A stretch of 64,000 bases of DNA from Salipiger sp. H15 (GCF_040409955.1 NZ_CP123384.1:1532001-1596000); one strand, 5' to 3'; shown: positions 38,824 to 47,668, counted from the stretch's first letter. Translations and numbers: made by a program. The notes: generated by a model not told the origin, from the letters alone.

Positions 38824-39747
38824 TCAGCCGATGGGCTCGAGCGTCTTCTCGAGCTGGGCGCGCAGATGCGCGTGCTGGGTCGGTAGTTTCAGCGCCTCGC
38901 CGAGATGGGCGCGGTCCTCGTCCCGATCGAAGCCGGGCTCGTTGGTCGCGACCTCGAAGAGCACGCCGCCGGGGCTGCGGAAGTAGATCGCGTAGAAATA
39001 GTCCCGGTCGATCTGCGGCGTGATCTGGAAGCCCTGCTCGGTCAGCGCCTTGCGTACCTCGAGCTGGGCCGCGCGATCGTCGACCGCGAAGGCGATGTGG
39101 TGCACGCTGCCGGCGCCCTGTGCGGCACGCGGGGCGTCGATCGTCTCGATGTCGATGGTCCCGGCACCGTTGTGCTCGGGCAGCACGAGCCGCATCACGT
39201 TGGCCTGCCGGCATTCCTCCTTGTAGCCCAAGGCGCCCAGCAGCTCGGCCGTGGGGCCGGCGTCGCGCAGGCGCATCTGCACCGAGTGGAAGCCGCGGAT
39301 CGCCATGTCCTCGCCGACGCCGCCCGCCGTCCACGGGGCGCGGTCGTCCTCGGCCTCGACCAGCGCCAGCCCGTCACCGTCCGGCCCTTCGAAGGTCAGG
39401 CGATGCTCGCCGTAGCGGTTGAGCCGTTCGATGCCCTTCACCTCGGCCTCGGAGAGCCGGGCTTCCCAGGCGTCGAGCGAACCCTCGGGAACCGCGAAGG
39501 CGGTGGTCGCCACCTCGCCCGTGCCGCGGCGGCCGCGGGCTGCGTGCGGGAAGGGGAAGTAGGTCATGACGCTGCCGGGGGTGCCGACCTCGTCACCGTA
39601 GTAGAGGTGATAGACGTCGGGGGCGTCGAAGTTGACGGTCTTCTTGACCCGGCGCAGGCCGAGCGTGCCGGTGAAGAAGGCATTGTTCCGAGACGCGCTG
39701 CTGGCCAGCGCGGTCACGTGATGCAGGCCCTTGATCTGTGTAAGCAT
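38824..39747 (-). CDS. VOC-family ring-cleavage-type dioxygenase (MhqO/MhqA-like)
   Basis: This 307-residue protein has two glyoxalase/extradiol folds. Metal ligands expected of the family are visible: GLHHVTALAS near the N-terminus, SVHHIAFAVDD near residue 215 and GGVLFEVATNEPGF near residue 270. The RDYFYAIYFRSPGG segment is typical of the putative ring-cleaving dioxygenases linked with quinone or hydroquinone resistance. It is probably cytosolic and iron-dependent. It has its own terminator and appears monocistronic; 168 bp separate it from phaB upstream. Substrate is not known. Confidence 0.85.
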   Translation of the reverse strand: MLTQIKGLHHVTALASSASRNNAFFTGTLGLRRVKKTVNFDAPDVYHLYYGDEVGTPGSVMTYFPFPHAARGRRGTGEVATTAFAVPEGSLDAWEARLSEAEVKGIERLNRYGEHRLTFEGPDGDGLALVEAEDDRAPWTAGGVGEDMAIRGFHSVQMRLRDAGPTAELLGALGYKEECRQANVMRLVLPEHNGAGTIDIETIDAPRAAQGAGSVHHIAFAVDDRAAQLEVRKALTEQGFQITPQIDRDYFYAIYFRSPGGVLFEVATNEPGFDRDEDRAHLGEALKLPTQHAHLRAQLEKTLEPIG

Positions 39748-39861
39748 GGTCTCTCTCCTGATGAAGATTTGATCCCAATATGGGCCATCGCGGGTTTGCG
39801 GAAAACGAACATGACCGCGCGGATGGGCTGCACCAGTGCACAGCCGCGGAGGCGAAACGCG

Positions 39862-39893
39862 AAAGGGCCCCGGCGCTTCCGCAGCCGGGGCCC
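39862..39893 (-). terminator. Intrinsic terminator of phaB
   Basis: GGGCCCCGGC (39865-39874) pairs with GCCGGGGCCC (39884-39893); on the minus strand TTTCG follows, 23 bp past the phaB stop. Confidence 0.7.
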
Positions 39894-39915
39894 CCCGTAA
39901 TCGATGTAGGGATCG

Positions 39916-40638
39916 TCAGACGAAGAATTGCCCGCCGTTGGCCGAGATCGTCGAGCCGTTCACGAAGCCGGCCTTCTCGTCGGCAAGGAACACCACGCAG
40001 CGCGCGATCTCTTCCGGCTCGCCGAGGCGGCCCGCCGGGATCTGCGCGATGATCGACTCGCGGACCTTCTCGGGCACGGCCATGACCATCTCGGTGGCGA
40101 TGTAGCCGGGGCAGATCGCGTTGGCGGTGATGCCGTAGCGCGCGCCTTCCTGTGCCAGCGACTTGATGATGCCGAGGTCACCCGCCTTGGTCGCGGCGTA
40201 GTTCACCTGCGCGAACTGGCCCTTCTGGCCGTTGATCGACGAGATCACGATGACCCGCCCGAACTTGCGCTCGCGCATGCCCGGCCAGACCGGGTGGACG
40301 GTGTTGAAGACGCCGGTGAGGTTGGTGTCGATGACCTCCTTCCACTGCTGGGGCGTCATCTTGTGGAAGGGCGCGTCGCGGGTGATGCCGGCATTGGCGA
40401 CCACCACGTCGATCGGTCCGAGGTCAGCCTCGACCTGGGCGATACCGGCCTTCGAGGCCTCGTAATCCGCCACGTCCCATTTGTACGTCCTGATTCCCGT
40501 GTCCGCGGTGAAGGCCTGCGCCTTCTCGTCGTTCCCGGCATAGGTCGCGGCCACTTCGTACCCTTCGGCTTTGAGTGCCTTCGAGATCGCCTCCCCGATC
40601 CCGCGGCTGCCGCCTGTGACCAATGCAACTTTCGCCAT
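39916..40638 (-). CDS. phaB: Acetoacetyl-CoA reductase
   Basis: This 240-residue short-chain dehydrogenase starts MAKVALVTGGSRGIGEAIS, the NADP-binding motif. The catalytic Ser is in ISSINGQKGQFAQ and the YxxxK in NYAATKAGDLG. QVNYAATKAG and the C-terminal INGGQF-type end (SANGGQFFV) match PhaB. It reduces acetoacetyl-CoA to (R)-3-hydroxybutyryl-CoA for polyhydroxybutyrate. GGAGGACAGA precedes the start. It lies after phaA but a strong terminator and an AT-rich region stand between them, so it likely has its own promoter. Confidence 0.95.
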   Translation of the reverse strand: MAKVALVTGGSRGIGEAISKALKAEGYEVAATYAGNDEKAQAFTADTGIRTYKWDVADYEASKAGIAQVEADLGPIDVVVANAGITRDAPFHKMTPQQWKEVIDTNLTGVFNTVHPVWPGMRERKFGRVIVISSINGQKGQFAQVNYAATKAGDLGIIKSLAQEGARYGITANAICPGYIATEMVMAVPEKVRESIIAQIPAGRLGEPEEIARCVVFLADEKAGFVNGSTISANGGQFFV

Positions 40639-40670
40639 TCTGTCCTCCAATATGGAACTTCCGAACCACA

Positions 40671-40683
40671 GTAACGTTGTTAC
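40671..40683. promoter_or_regulatory. Inverted repeat upstream of phaB
   Basis: GTAAC-GTT-GTTAC lies 33-45 bp upstream of the phaB start, within an AT-rich stretch that should hold the promoter. A palindromic TGCACGTGCA at 40725-40734 lies further up. Both are candidate operators for a PHB regulator; no binding protein is known from this sequence. Confidence 0.4.
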
Positions 40684-40747
40684 CGAAGTTAATTTAATCT
40701 AGCAACAATATTGCGCGACCATTTTGCACGTGCAGCATGGCGGCGCA

Positions 40748-40775
40748 AAGAAAAAGGGGCGCCGCGGCGCCCCTT
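40748..40775 (-). terminator. Intrinsic terminator of phaA
   Basis: The perfect palindrome AAGGGGCGCCG/CGGCGCCCCTT (40754-40775) is followed on the minus strand by TTTTTCTTT, 12 bp past the phaA stop. Confidence 0.88.
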
Positions 40776-40786
40776 CCTCATTTCGA

Positions 40787-41962
40787 TCAGTCGCGCTCGA
40801 CGCAGAGCGCGACGCCCATGCCGCCGCCGATGCAGAGCGTCGCGAGGCCTTTCTTGGCATCGCGGCGCTTCATCTCGAAGAGCAGCGTGTTCAGGATGCG
40901 GGCCCCCGAGGCGCCGATCGGGTGGCCGATGGCGATGGCGCCGCCGTTCACGTTCACGATCGACGGATCCCAGCCCATGTCCTTGTTCACCGCGCAGGCC
41001 TGCGCGGCGAAGGCCTCGTTGGCCTCGACGAGGTCGAGGTCCTCGGGCTTCCAGCCCGCCTTCTCCAGCGCCTTGCGCGAGGCGTGGATCGGGCCAACGC
41101 CCATGATCGACGGATCGAGACCGGCGGTGGCGTAGGAGACGATGCGGGCGAGCGGCTCGATGCCACGCTTCGCGGCATTGTCTGCGCTCATCAGCAGCAC
41201 ACCGGCGGCGCCGTCATTGATGCCGGAGGCGTTTGCCGCGGTGACCGAGCCGTCCTTGGTGAAGGCCGGGCGCAGCTTCTGCATCGCCTCGAGCGTCGCG
41301 CCGTGGCGGATGTACTCGTCCTTGTCGACGACGATGTCGCCCTTGCGGGTCTTCACGGTGAAGGGGATCACCTCGTCGTCGAACTTGCCGGCCTTCTGCG
41401 CGGCCTCGGCCTTGTTCTGCGACGCGACGGCGAATTCGTCCTGCTGTTCGCGGCTGATCTGCCACTGCTGCGCGACGTTCTCGGCGGTCTGGCCCATGTG
41501 GTAGCCGTTGAAGGCATCCCACAGACCGTCGCGGATCATCGTGTCGATGTAGGTCATGTCGCCCATCTTGTGGCCGGCGCGCAGGTGCGCGGCATGGGGC
41601 GAGAGGGTCATGTTCTCCTGGCCGCCGGCGCAGACGATGTCGGCATCGCCCAGCAGGATGTGCTGCGCGCCCAGCATCACGGTGCGCAGGCCCGAGCCGC
41701 AGACCTGGTTGATCGACCAGGCCGAGCTTTCCTTCGGCAGGCCGGCGTTGATATGCGCCTGGCGCGCCGGGTTTTGGCCCTGCGCCGCGGTCAGCACCTG
41801 GCCGAGGATGGTCTCGGAGACCTCGCCCTTCTCGATCCCCGCGCGGGCGACCAGCGCTTCGAGCATGGCCGCGCCGAGATCATGGGCGGGTGTGTTGGCA
41901 AAGGAGCCGCTGAAGCTGCCGACGGCAGTCCGTGCCGCGGATGCGATTACGACGTTGGTCAT
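40787..41962 (-). CDS. phaA: Acetyl-CoA C-acetyltransferase (beta-ketothiolase)
   Basis: This 391-residue thiolase has the acyl-enzyme cysteine in [12 protein letters not shown] (about Cys 89), GGQENM, and the C-terminal catalytic pair [13 protein letters not shown] (His about 348) and [10 protein letters not shown] (Cys about 379). It condenses two acetyl-CoA to acetoacetyl-CoA, the first step of polyhydroxybutyrate synthesis. The ATG at 41962 follows GAGGGAG and gives the usual [15 protein letters not shown] start; the open frame extends upstream without homology. phaB is next on the same strand. Confidence 0.96.
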   Translation of the reverse strand: MTNVVIASAARTAVGSFSGSFANTPAHDLGAAMLEALVARAGIEKGEVSETILGQVLTAAQGQNPARQAHINAGLPKESSAWSINQVCGSGLRTVMLGAQHILLGDADIVCAGGQENMTLSPHAAHLRAGHKMGDMTYIDTMIRDGLWDAFNGYHMGQTAENVAQQWQISREQQDEFAVASQNKAEAAQKAGKFDDEVIPFTVKTRKGDIVVDKDEYIRHGATLEAMQKLRPAFTKDGSVTAANASGINDGAAGVLLMSADNAAKRGIEPLARIVSYATAGLDPSIMGVGPIHASRKALEKAGWKPEDLDLVEANEAFAAQACAVNKDMGWDPSIVNVNGGAIAIGHPIGASGARILNTLLFEMKRRDAKKGLATLCIGGGMGVALCVERD

Positions 41963-42203
41963 GAAGTTCTCCCTCAAGCAAAGCGTGTCGTCGGAACGCG
42001 CTTCCACCGCCCTCGTGGCGGGGTCAGGGCGCTCCGCATATGGCCTCAGTCCTGTTGATAACGTGCGGTTTCGCGCCTGCACAGGGGCCGAAGTGCGGAA
42101 TTGCACCTGATAGCGCAATTGGTCGCAGATCGCCGGGAAACAGGGGAGGGGGTGCCCGCGCCGGGGGCGGCCGGGTCCGCAAGCGCCCGGAAACGCTTGA
42201 AAG

Positions 42204-43106
42204 TCACGCCGGGGAAGCGGGCGCATCCGCGCTGCGCCAGCCCGGGCGCGGCACCGGCACGCCGAGATGGTAGCCCTGCAGGCAGGTGACGCCGCAGGCC
42301 GCGGCAAGCTCGGCCTCGGCCCGGGTTTCGACCGATTCGGCGACGGTGAACATGTCGAACTGCTCGGCGATGGCGGTGATGGCGCGCAGCAGGACCTGGT
42401 TGTCAGGGTCGCGGTCGATGCCGCTGATCACCTGCCCGTCGATCTTGAGGATGTCGAAGCTGAAGCGCTTGAAGTGGCGCAGCACGGTCTGCCCCGCGCC
42501 GAAATCGTCCATGGCGAAGGTGATGCCGCGCCGGTGCAGGTCGTTCATGAAGCCGATCACCAGCTCGGGCAGCAGCATCGCCGAGCTTTCGCTGATCTCG
42601 AGGATCAGCCGACCGGCGAGGGTCGGGTCGGCGCCAAGGCCCTTGTCCAGCACCTGCATCCAGCGCCGGTAGCCGATCGAGCGGGCCGACATGTTCACCG
42701 AGAGGCGCAGGCCGGGCGCGCGGATCAGCTCGGCCAGCCCCTGTTCGAGCGCAAGGCAGTCGAGGATGCGCCCCTCCTCGAGATCCTCGACCTCCCAGAT
42801 GAAGTCGCGCGCGGGCACGATGCGCCCGGTCTCGTCCATCACCCGCAGCATGGCCTCGTGGAACACCACGTTCCGAGGCGCGCGCGCCTGGACGACGGGC
42901 TGGAACACCAGCATGACCTGCCGGTGCCGGATCGCCGCCCGGACGCGCTGCAGGATGTCGCGGTCGCGCAGGTCCAGCGCCGCGTCGAGGACGGCCCCCG
43001 TGCCGCCCCCGGAGTGCGGATTCCGGCCCGGGCCGCGGAGCTGCGTGACCCGCGCGCCTTCGCCCGCAATTCCCTGCATGACCTCTGCACCTTCGGCTGC
43101 GCGCAT
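42204..43106 (-). CDS. EAL-domain protein (c-di-GMP phosphodiesterase candidate)
   Basis: This 300-residue protein has an EAL domain over residues about 60-285. The EAL motif reads EAM at residues 84-86 ([11 protein letters not shown]). Other active-site elements are present: LSVNMSARS (Asn), LILEISESS (Glu), [11 protein letters not shown] (Asp pair), [10 protein letters not shown] (Lys), AESVETRAE (Glu) and LQGYHLG. It thus looks able to hydrolyse c-di-GMP to pGpG, with an unusual third residue in the EAL triad. No GGDEF or sensor domain and no signal peptide are present, so it is a stand-alone cytosolic enzyme. AGGAGA precedes the chosen ATG. The frame is open upstream through a 15-bp tandem repeat, so an extended N-terminus cannot be excluded. 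Confidence 0.82.
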   Translation of the reverse strand: MRAAEGAEVMQGIAGEGARVTQLRGPGRNPHSGGGTGAVLDAALDLRDRDILQRVRAAIRHRQVMLVFQPVVQARAPRNVVFHEAMLRVMDETGRIVPARDFIWEVEDLEEGRILDCLALEQGLAELIRAPGLRLSVNMSARSIGYRRWMQVLDKGLGADPTLAGRLILEISESSAMLLPELVIGFMNDLHRRGITFAMDDFGAGQTVLRHFKRFSFDILKIDGQVISGIDRDPDNQVLLRAITAIAEQFDMFTVAESVETRAEAELAAACGVTCLQGYHLGVPVPRPGWRSADAPASPA

Positions 43107-43120
43107 CGGCGTTTCTCCTG

Positions 43121-43171
43121 TCGGCCAAATTCCAGTCGGCCAAATCACAGTCGGCCAAATTCCAGTCGGCA
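43121..43171. repeat. 15-bp tandem repeat upstream of the EAL gene
   Basis: Three full copies of TCGGCCAAATTCCAG (the middle one with CACAG for TCCAG) run from 43121 to 43165, followed by a partial TCGGC. They stand 15 bp before the EAL gene start. The unit length is a multiple of three, and read on the minus strand it would encode a repeated WPTGI/WPTVI. Confidence 0.9.
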
Positions 43172-43291
43172 CCTCGCGCGCGGTCGGGCCCGCTGCTTCC
43201 GGCACGAGGTTCTGGCATTCTGCGCGCGGGGGCCTTAATCCGTGATTAAACGCGGAGCGCGGCGAAAGCGCGGTGATCGCGCGAAGGGATG

Positions 43292-43319
43292 TTGACTCCC
43301 CCCGCAATCCCAATATAAG
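43292..43319 (+). promoter_or_regulatory. Sigma-70 promoter of rpsD
   Basis: TTGACT (43292-43297), a 16-bp spacer, TATAAG (43314-43319). It gives a leader of about 90 nt before the rpsD GTG that can fold a CCTG...CAGG hairpin around 43368-43388. The rest of the 310-bp gap between the EAL gene and rpsD holds only the tandem repeat described separately. Confidence 0.65.
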
Positions 43320-43416
43320 CGCCCGCTCATTGGTGTTGGTGGCCCCCGCAAGGGGATGCCTGTCGGCCTTCGGGCAGGAGGACAACGCCCTTCACAACTC
43401 ATGAAGGAGATCAGCC

Positions 43417-44037
43417 GTGACCAAACGCACGTCTGCCAAGTACAAAATCGACCGCCGCATGGGCGAAAACATCTGGGGCCGTCCGAAGTCCCCGGTGAAC
43501 AAGCGCGAATACGGCCCGGGCCAGCACGGCCAGCGCCGCAAGGGCAAGATGTCGGACTTCGGTCTGCAGCTCCGCGCCAAGCAGAAGCTCAAGGGCTACT
43601 ACGGCGACCTGACCGAGAAGCAGTTCCGCCGCATCTTCGGCGACGCAGAGCGTCTGAAGGGTGACACCGGCGAGCTGCTGATCGGCCTGCTCGAGCGCCG
43701 CCTCGACGCCGTCGTGTACCGCGCCAAGTTCGTGCCGACCGTCTTCGCAGCCCGTCAGTTCGTGAACCACGGCCACGTGCTGGTGAACGGCAAGCGCGTG
43801 AACATCCCCTCCTACCGCGTGAAGGAAGGCGACGTCATCGAGGTTCGCGACAAGTCGAAGCAGATGGTTGTCCTGCTCGAGGCCGTCCAGCTCGCAGAGC
43901 GTGACGTTCCCGACTACATCGAGGTCGACCACTCCAAGATGACCGCGACCTTCGTGCGCACCCCCGGCCTCGCCGACGTGCCCTACGCGGTCCAGATGGA
44001 ACCGAACCTCGTGATCGAATACTACGCGCAGAACTGA
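43417..44037 (+). CDS. rpsD: 30S ribosomal protein S4
   Basis: This 206-residue protein, read from a GTG preceded by AAGGAG, begins [20 protein letters not shown]. The S4 RNA-binding domain is at about residues 94-155 ([37 protein letters not shown]). It is a primary 16S rRNA binder. It stands alone, with its own promoter and terminator, as in other Rhodobacteraceae. S4 represses its own operon in some bacteria; whether the leader hairpin serves that here is untested. Confidence 0.97.
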   Translation: MTKRTSAKYKIDRRMGENIWGRPKSPVNKREYGPGQHGQRRKGKMSDFGLQLRAKQKLKGYYGDLTEKQFRRIFGDAERLKGDTGELLIGLLERRLDAVVYRAKFVPTVFAARQFVNHGHVLVNGKRVNIPSYRVKEGDVIEVRDKSKQMVVLLEAVQLAERDVPDYIEVDHSKMTATFVRTPGLADVPYAVQMEPNLVIEYYAQN

Positions 44038-44061
44038 TCCTTCTGCCCGTACGATCTTTGG

Positions 44062-44096
44062 AAGGCCGCGCAGCGATGCGCGGCCTTTCTGCTTTT
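44062..44096 (+). terminator. Intrinsic terminator of rpsD
   Basis: AAGGCCGCGCA (44062-44072), GCGA loop of the GNRA class, TGCGCGGCCTT (44077-44087), then TTTCTGCTTTT. Confidence 0.9.
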
Positions 44097-44153
44097 CCGC
44101 CTGCGTTTTGGGCAGTCCCTGACGGTTTCCCTGCGGGCAGCGCCCACAATTAT

Positions 44154-44169
44154 TTTACCGATTGATAAA
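44154..44169. promoter_or_regulatory. RutR-like operator before preT
   Basis: TTTACCG-AT-TGATAAA differs by one base in each half from the palindrome in front of the hydrolase gene at 47653 and sits right after an AT-rich CACAATTAT stretch that may be the -10 element. RutR of E. coli recognises TTGACCANNTGGTCAA, a close relative. Confidence 0.6.
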
Positions 44170-44225
44170 AAAATCGACCTGTGAGAGCGTTTCTCCATTG
44201 CGCAAAGGCAGCGGGGAGGCGACCG

Positions 44226-45548
44226 ATGGACGCAAGACAACTGGCAGGCGGGATCCGCGCGGCACGGCTGGAGCCGGAGGCGCTGGAGGCGGGGTTCTCC
44301 GATCTGCACCCACCCTACGACGATCACGAGGCGCTGGTGGCGGCGGACCGCTGCTACTTCTGCCATGACGCGCCCTGCGCGACGGCATGTCCGACCTCGA
44401 TCGACATTCCGCTCTTCATCCGGCAGATCGCCACCGGCACGCCCGAGGCGGCCGCGAAGACGATCCTGTCGCAGAATATCCTTGGCGGCATGTGCGCCCG
44501 GGTCTGCCCGACCGAGACGCTCTGCGAGGAGGTCTGCGTGCGCGAGACCGCCGAGGGCAAGCCGGTCGAGATCGGCCGCCTGCAGCGCTATGCCACCGAC
44601 CGGGTGATGGCGCGCAACATCCACCCCTTCGAGCGTGCCGCCCCCACGGGCAAGCGCGTCGTGGTGGTGGGCGCGGGGCCCGCGGGCCTGTCCTGCGCGC
44701 ACCGGCTGGCGATGAAGGGCCATGACGTGGTCATCCTCGACGCGCGCGCCAAGCCCGGCGGGCTCAACGAGTTCGGCATCGCCGCCTACAAGAGCACCGA
44801 CGATTTCGCCGCGCGCGAGGTGGACTGGCTGCTCGGCATCGGCGGCATCACCATCGAGACCGGGCGGATGCTTGGGCGCGACCTCACGCTGGCGGAACTG
44901 ACCTCCGACTACGACGCGGTCTTCCTCGGGATCGGCCTCGGCGGGGTCAACGCGCTGGGCATCGAGGGCGACGACCGCGACGGCGTGCGCAACGCGGTGG
45001 AGTTCATTTCCGACCTGCGGCAGGCGGGCGATCTTTCGGCGCTGCCGGTTGGCCGCGACGTGGTGGTGATCGGCGGCGGCATGACCGCCGTGGACGCCGC
45101 CGTTCAGTCGAAGCTCTTGGGCGCGCTCAACGTCACCATCGTCTACCGCCGATCGCAGGAGCGCATGGCGGCAAGCGCCTTCGAGCAGGAGCTGGCGCAG
45201 GCCAAGGGCGTTCGGATCATCTGCAACGCCACGCCCAAGGCGGTGCACGGCAACGGCGCGGTGCGCGAGATCGAGTTCGAGTTCACCGGCGACGACCTCA
45301 CCCCGACGGGCGAGAGCTTCCGCCTGCCCGCCGACCAGGTGTTTCGCGCCATCGGCCAGAGCCTCGTGACGGACGGCCTCCCCGCGCTCGCGGGCCGCAA
45401 GATCGCCGTCGAGGGGCCGGGGCGCACCTCGGTGGCCCGGGTCTGGGCCGGGGGCGATTGCGCCGCCGGGGGCGATGACCTGACCGTCACCGCCGTCGCC
45501 GAGGGCCGCGACGCGGCCGAAGACATCCACGCCACGTTGATGCGCTGA
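44226..45548 (+). CDS. preT: NAD-dependent dihydropyrimidine dehydrogenase subunit PreT
   Basis: This 440-residue flavoprotein starts MDARQLAGGIRAARL. Its N-terminal cysteine clusters (CYFCHDAPCATACPTSIDI and CARVCPTETLCEEVC, about residues 43-110) would hold two iron-sulfur centres. FAD binding follows (RVVVVGAGPAGLSCAHRLA, about 140-158) and NAD binding (DVVVIGGGMTAVDAA, about 280-294), like the small subunit of glutamate synthase. With PreA it reduces uracil and thymine to dihydro forms, the first step of reductive pyrimidine breakdown. GGGAGG precedes the ATG; an upstream ATG at 44181 lacks a site and overlaps the operator region. preA follows 12 bp later. Confidence 0.94.
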   Translation: MDARQLAGGIRAARLEPEALEAGFSDLHPPYDDHEALVAADRCYFCHDAPCATACPTSIDIPLFIRQIATGTPEAAAKTILSQNILGGMCARVCPTETLCEEVCVRETAEGKPVEIGRLQRYATDRVMARNIHPFERAAPTGKRVVVVGAGPAGLSCAHRLAMKGHDVVILDARAKPGGLNEFGIAAYKSTDDFAAREVDWLLGIGGITIETGRMLGRDLTLAELTSDYDAVFLGIGLGGVNALGIEGDDRDGVRNAVEFISDLRQAGDLSALPVGRDVVVIGGGMTAVDAAVQSKLLGALNVTIVYRRSQERMAASAFEQELAQAKGVRIICNATPKAVHGNGAVREIEFEFTGDDLTPTGESFRLPADQVFRAIGQSLVTDGLPALAGRKIAVEGPGRTSVARVWAGGDCAAGGDDLTVTAVAEGRDAAEDIHATLMR

Positions 45549-45560
45549 GGAGGGACCGAC

Positions 45561-46862
45561 ATGGCTGATCTGACGAGCACTTTCGTGGGCATCAAGTCGC
45601 CCAACCCGTTCTGGCTGGCCTCGGCGCCGCCGACCGACAAGGAGTACAATGTCCGTCGCGCCTACGAGGCGGGCTGGGGCGGGGTGGTCTGGAAGACCCT
45701 CGGCGAGGAAGGCCCGCCGGTGGTCAACGTCAACGGCCCGCGCTACGGCGCGATCTGGGGTGCGGACCGGCGGCTGCTGGGGCTCAACAACATCGAGTTG
45801 ATCACCGACCGCCCGCTCGAGGTGAACCTGCGCGAGATCAAGGCGGTCAAGCGCGACTACCCCGACCGCGCGCTGGTCGTCTCGCTCATGGTCCCCTGCG
45901 AGGAGGCGGCGTGGAAGGCGATCCTGCCGCTGGTCGAGGAGACCGGCGCGGATGGGGTCGAGCTGAACTTCGGCTGCCCGCACGGGATGAGCGAGCGCGG
46001 CATGGGCTCGGCGGTGGGGCAGGTGCCCGAGTACATCGAGATGGTGACCCGCTGGGTGAAGCAGAACTCGCGCATGCCCTGCATCGTGAAGCTGACCCCC
46101 AACATCACCGACATCCGCAAGCCCGCCGAGGCCGCCAAGCGCGGCGGGGCCGACGCGGTCAGCCTGATCAACACCATCAACTCGATCACCTCGGTCGATC
46201 TCGACCTCTTTGCCCCCGAGCCGACCATCGACGGCAAGGGCGCGCATGGCGGCTACTGCGGCCCGGCGGTGAAGCCCATCGCGCTCAACATGGTGGCCGA
46301 GATCGCCCGCTCGCCGGAAACCCGGGGCCTTCCGATCTCGGGCATCGGCGGCGTCACGACATGGCGCGACGCGGCGGAGTTCATGGCGCTGGGGGCGGGC
46401 AACGTGCAGGTCTGCACGGCGGCGATGACCTACGGCTTCAAGGTCGTGCAGGAGATGATCTCGGGCCTGTCGCAGTACCTCGACGAGAAGGGCGTGGGGC
46501 TCTCCGACCTCGTCGGCCGCGCGGTGCCGAACGTGTCGGACTGGCAGAACCTCAACCTCAACGCCATCTCCAAGGCGAAGATCGACCAGGACCTCTGCAT
46601 CTCCTGCGGGCGCTGCTATGCCGCCTGCGAGGACACCTCGCACCAGGCGATCGCCATGTCCCCGGACCGGGTCTTCACCGTGAAGGACGACGAGTGCGTG
46701 GCCTGCAACCTCTGCGTCAACGTCTGCCCGATCGAAGGCTGCATCAGCATGGAGCGGATGGACGTGGGCGCGACGGACCCGCGCACCGGCAAGGTTGTGC
46801 CCGCCGAGTTCGGCGACTGGACGACCCACCCGAACAACCCGATGGCCCGCGCGGCGGAGTGA
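45561..46862 (+). CDS. preA: NAD-dependent dihydropyrimidine dehydrogenase subunit PreA
   Basis: This 433-residue protein has a dihydroorotate-dehydrogenase-like FMN barrel (KSPNPFWLASAPPTDKEYNV at the start, GVELNFGCPHGMSERGMGSA near residue 130, ISGIGGVTTWRDAAEFMALGA near 255). A C-terminal ferredoxin domain has two 4Fe-4S motifs: CISCGRCYAAC and CVACNLCVNVCPIEGC. The pyrimidine is reduced on the FMN side using electrons from PreT. GAGGAGGG precedes the start. It is convergent with the RutR-type gene, with a hairpin filling the 30-bp gap. Confidence 0.95.
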   Translation: MADLTSTFVGIKSPNPFWLASAPPTDKEYNVRRAYEAGWGGVVWKTLGEEGPPVVNVNGPRYGAIWGADRRLLGLNNIELITDRPLEVNLREIKAVKRDYPDRALVVSLMVPCEEAAWKAILPLVEETGADGVELNFGCPHGMSERGMGSAVGQVPEYIEMVTRWVKQNSRMPCIVKLTPNITDIRKPAEAAKRGGADAVSLINTINSITSVDLDLFAPEPTIDGKGAHGGYCGPAVKPIALNMVAEIARSPETRGLPISGIGGVTTWRDAAEFMALGAGNVQVCTAAMTYGFKVVQEMISGLSQYLDEKGVGLSDLVGRAVPNVSDWQNLNLNAISKAKIDQDLCISCGRCYAACEDTSHQAIAMSPDRVFTVKDDECVACNLCVNVCPIEGCISMERMDVGATDPRTGKVVPAEFGDWTTHPNNPMARAAE

Positions 46863-46869
46863 TCGCAAG

Positions 46870-46892
46870 GGCGGGGCCTGTACGGCCCCGCC
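46870..46892. terminator. Hairpin between convergent preA and rutR
   Basis: GGCGGGGCC (46870-46878), TGTAC loop, GGCCCCGCC (46884-46892) fills the gap between the two stop codons. It has no T-run but is placed to end both transcripts. Confidence 0.55.
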
Positions 46893-47540
46893 TCACCCCC
46901 TGGGCGTCAGGATCGCCCGGAAGATCGTCTCGACATGCGTATTGGCGGCCGCCCAGCCCGCCGCCTCGTCAGGCACCAGCACCCGTACCTGCGTGTCGAA
47001 GTCGGCGAAGTGCTGGGTCAGAGCCCAGATCGACATGATGAGCTGCTGCGGGTCCTGCGGGGCGAGCCTGCCCGCCGCCATCCAGCCCGCGATCAGCGCG
47101 CATTTCTCGTCGAAGAGCGGCTTCAGGTCACTCTCCAGGTGGGGCAGCATCCGCGGCGCGCCCTGGATGATCTCGATCGCGAAGAGCCGGCTCTCGCGCG
47201 GGAACTGGCGGCTCATCTCCATCTTGCGCGCGACGTAGGCGAGGAGTTCCGCCAGCGGATCGCCCTCGGGATCCATCTCGCGCAGCGGGTCGAGCCACTC
47301 GGTCATCAGCGCGTTCAGCAGGGCGACGTGGATCGCCTCCTTGCCGTCGAAATAGTAGATGAGGTTGGGCTTGGACATGCCCGCGGCCTCGGCGATCTGG
47401 TCGAGCGTCGCGCCGCGGAATCCGTGCTGGGAGAACACGTCGAGCGCGGCATCCATGATCTTGCGGCGGTTGCGGATCTGGATTCGGCTGGGCTTCTTTT
47501 GAGGCGTCTTTTCGGGCTTTGTCGCGGGAGGAGCGGGCAT
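46893..47540 (-). CDS. rutR: RutR-family TetR regulator of pyrimidine catabolism
   Basis: This 215-residue TetR protein has its helix-turn-helix at about residues 20-65 (RRKIMDAALDVFSQHGFRGA then TLDQIAEAAGMSKPNLIYYF). The C-terminal ligand domain (SRLFAIEIIQGAPRMLPHLE, ALIAGWMAAGRLAPQDPQQL, WALTQHFADFD) matches RutR, which binds uracil or thymine and lets go of DNA. A Lys/Pro-rich leader of 20 residues precedes the HTH. It is divergent from the hydrolase gene, with a RutR-type palindrome between them, so it likely regulates the genes on both sides, including itself. Confidence 0.92.
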   Translation of the reverse strand: MPAPPATKPEKTPQKKPSRIQIRNRRKIMDAALDVFSQHGFRGATLDQIAEAAGMSKPNLIYYFDGKEAIHVALLNALMTEWLDPLREMDPEGDPLAELLAYVARKMEMSRQFPRESRLFAIEIIQGAPRMLPHLESDLKPLFDEKCALIAGWMAAGRLAPQDPQQLIMSIWALTQHFADFDTQVRVLVPDEAAGWAAANTHVETIFRAILTPRG

Positions 47541-47620
47541 GGCTTTCCTTGGCTGCTGCTTTTCCGGGCGCTGCTGCCCGCTCTGTGCGCATCCGCGCCG
47601 GGGGCCAAGGAAGGGATTTC

Positions 47621-47668
47621 TTGACAGGTCCGGGGCGCATTGCAATCGTGGCTTTACCAAATGGTAAA
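47621..47668 (+). promoter_or_regulatory. Promoter and RutR-type operator of the pyrimidine hydrolase/importer operon
   Basis: TTGACA at 47621-47626 with a weak -10 (CAATCG) about 16 bp on is followed directly by the perfect inverted repeat TTTACCA-AA-TGGTAAA (47653-47668). The palindrome would overlap the transcription start, the classic place for a repressor, and resembles the E. coli RutR site TTGACCANNTGGTCAA. Confidence 0.75.

Noticed and set aside
42101..42203. Short plus-strand frames between phaA and the EAL gene
   Set aside because: No ribosome sites, no coding bias and no resemblance to known proteins; the gap 41963-42203 seems to contain only the phaA promoter region.
43121..43171. 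CRISPR-like repeat
   Set aside because: The units are only 15 bp and directly adjacent without spacers; no cas genes are in the window.
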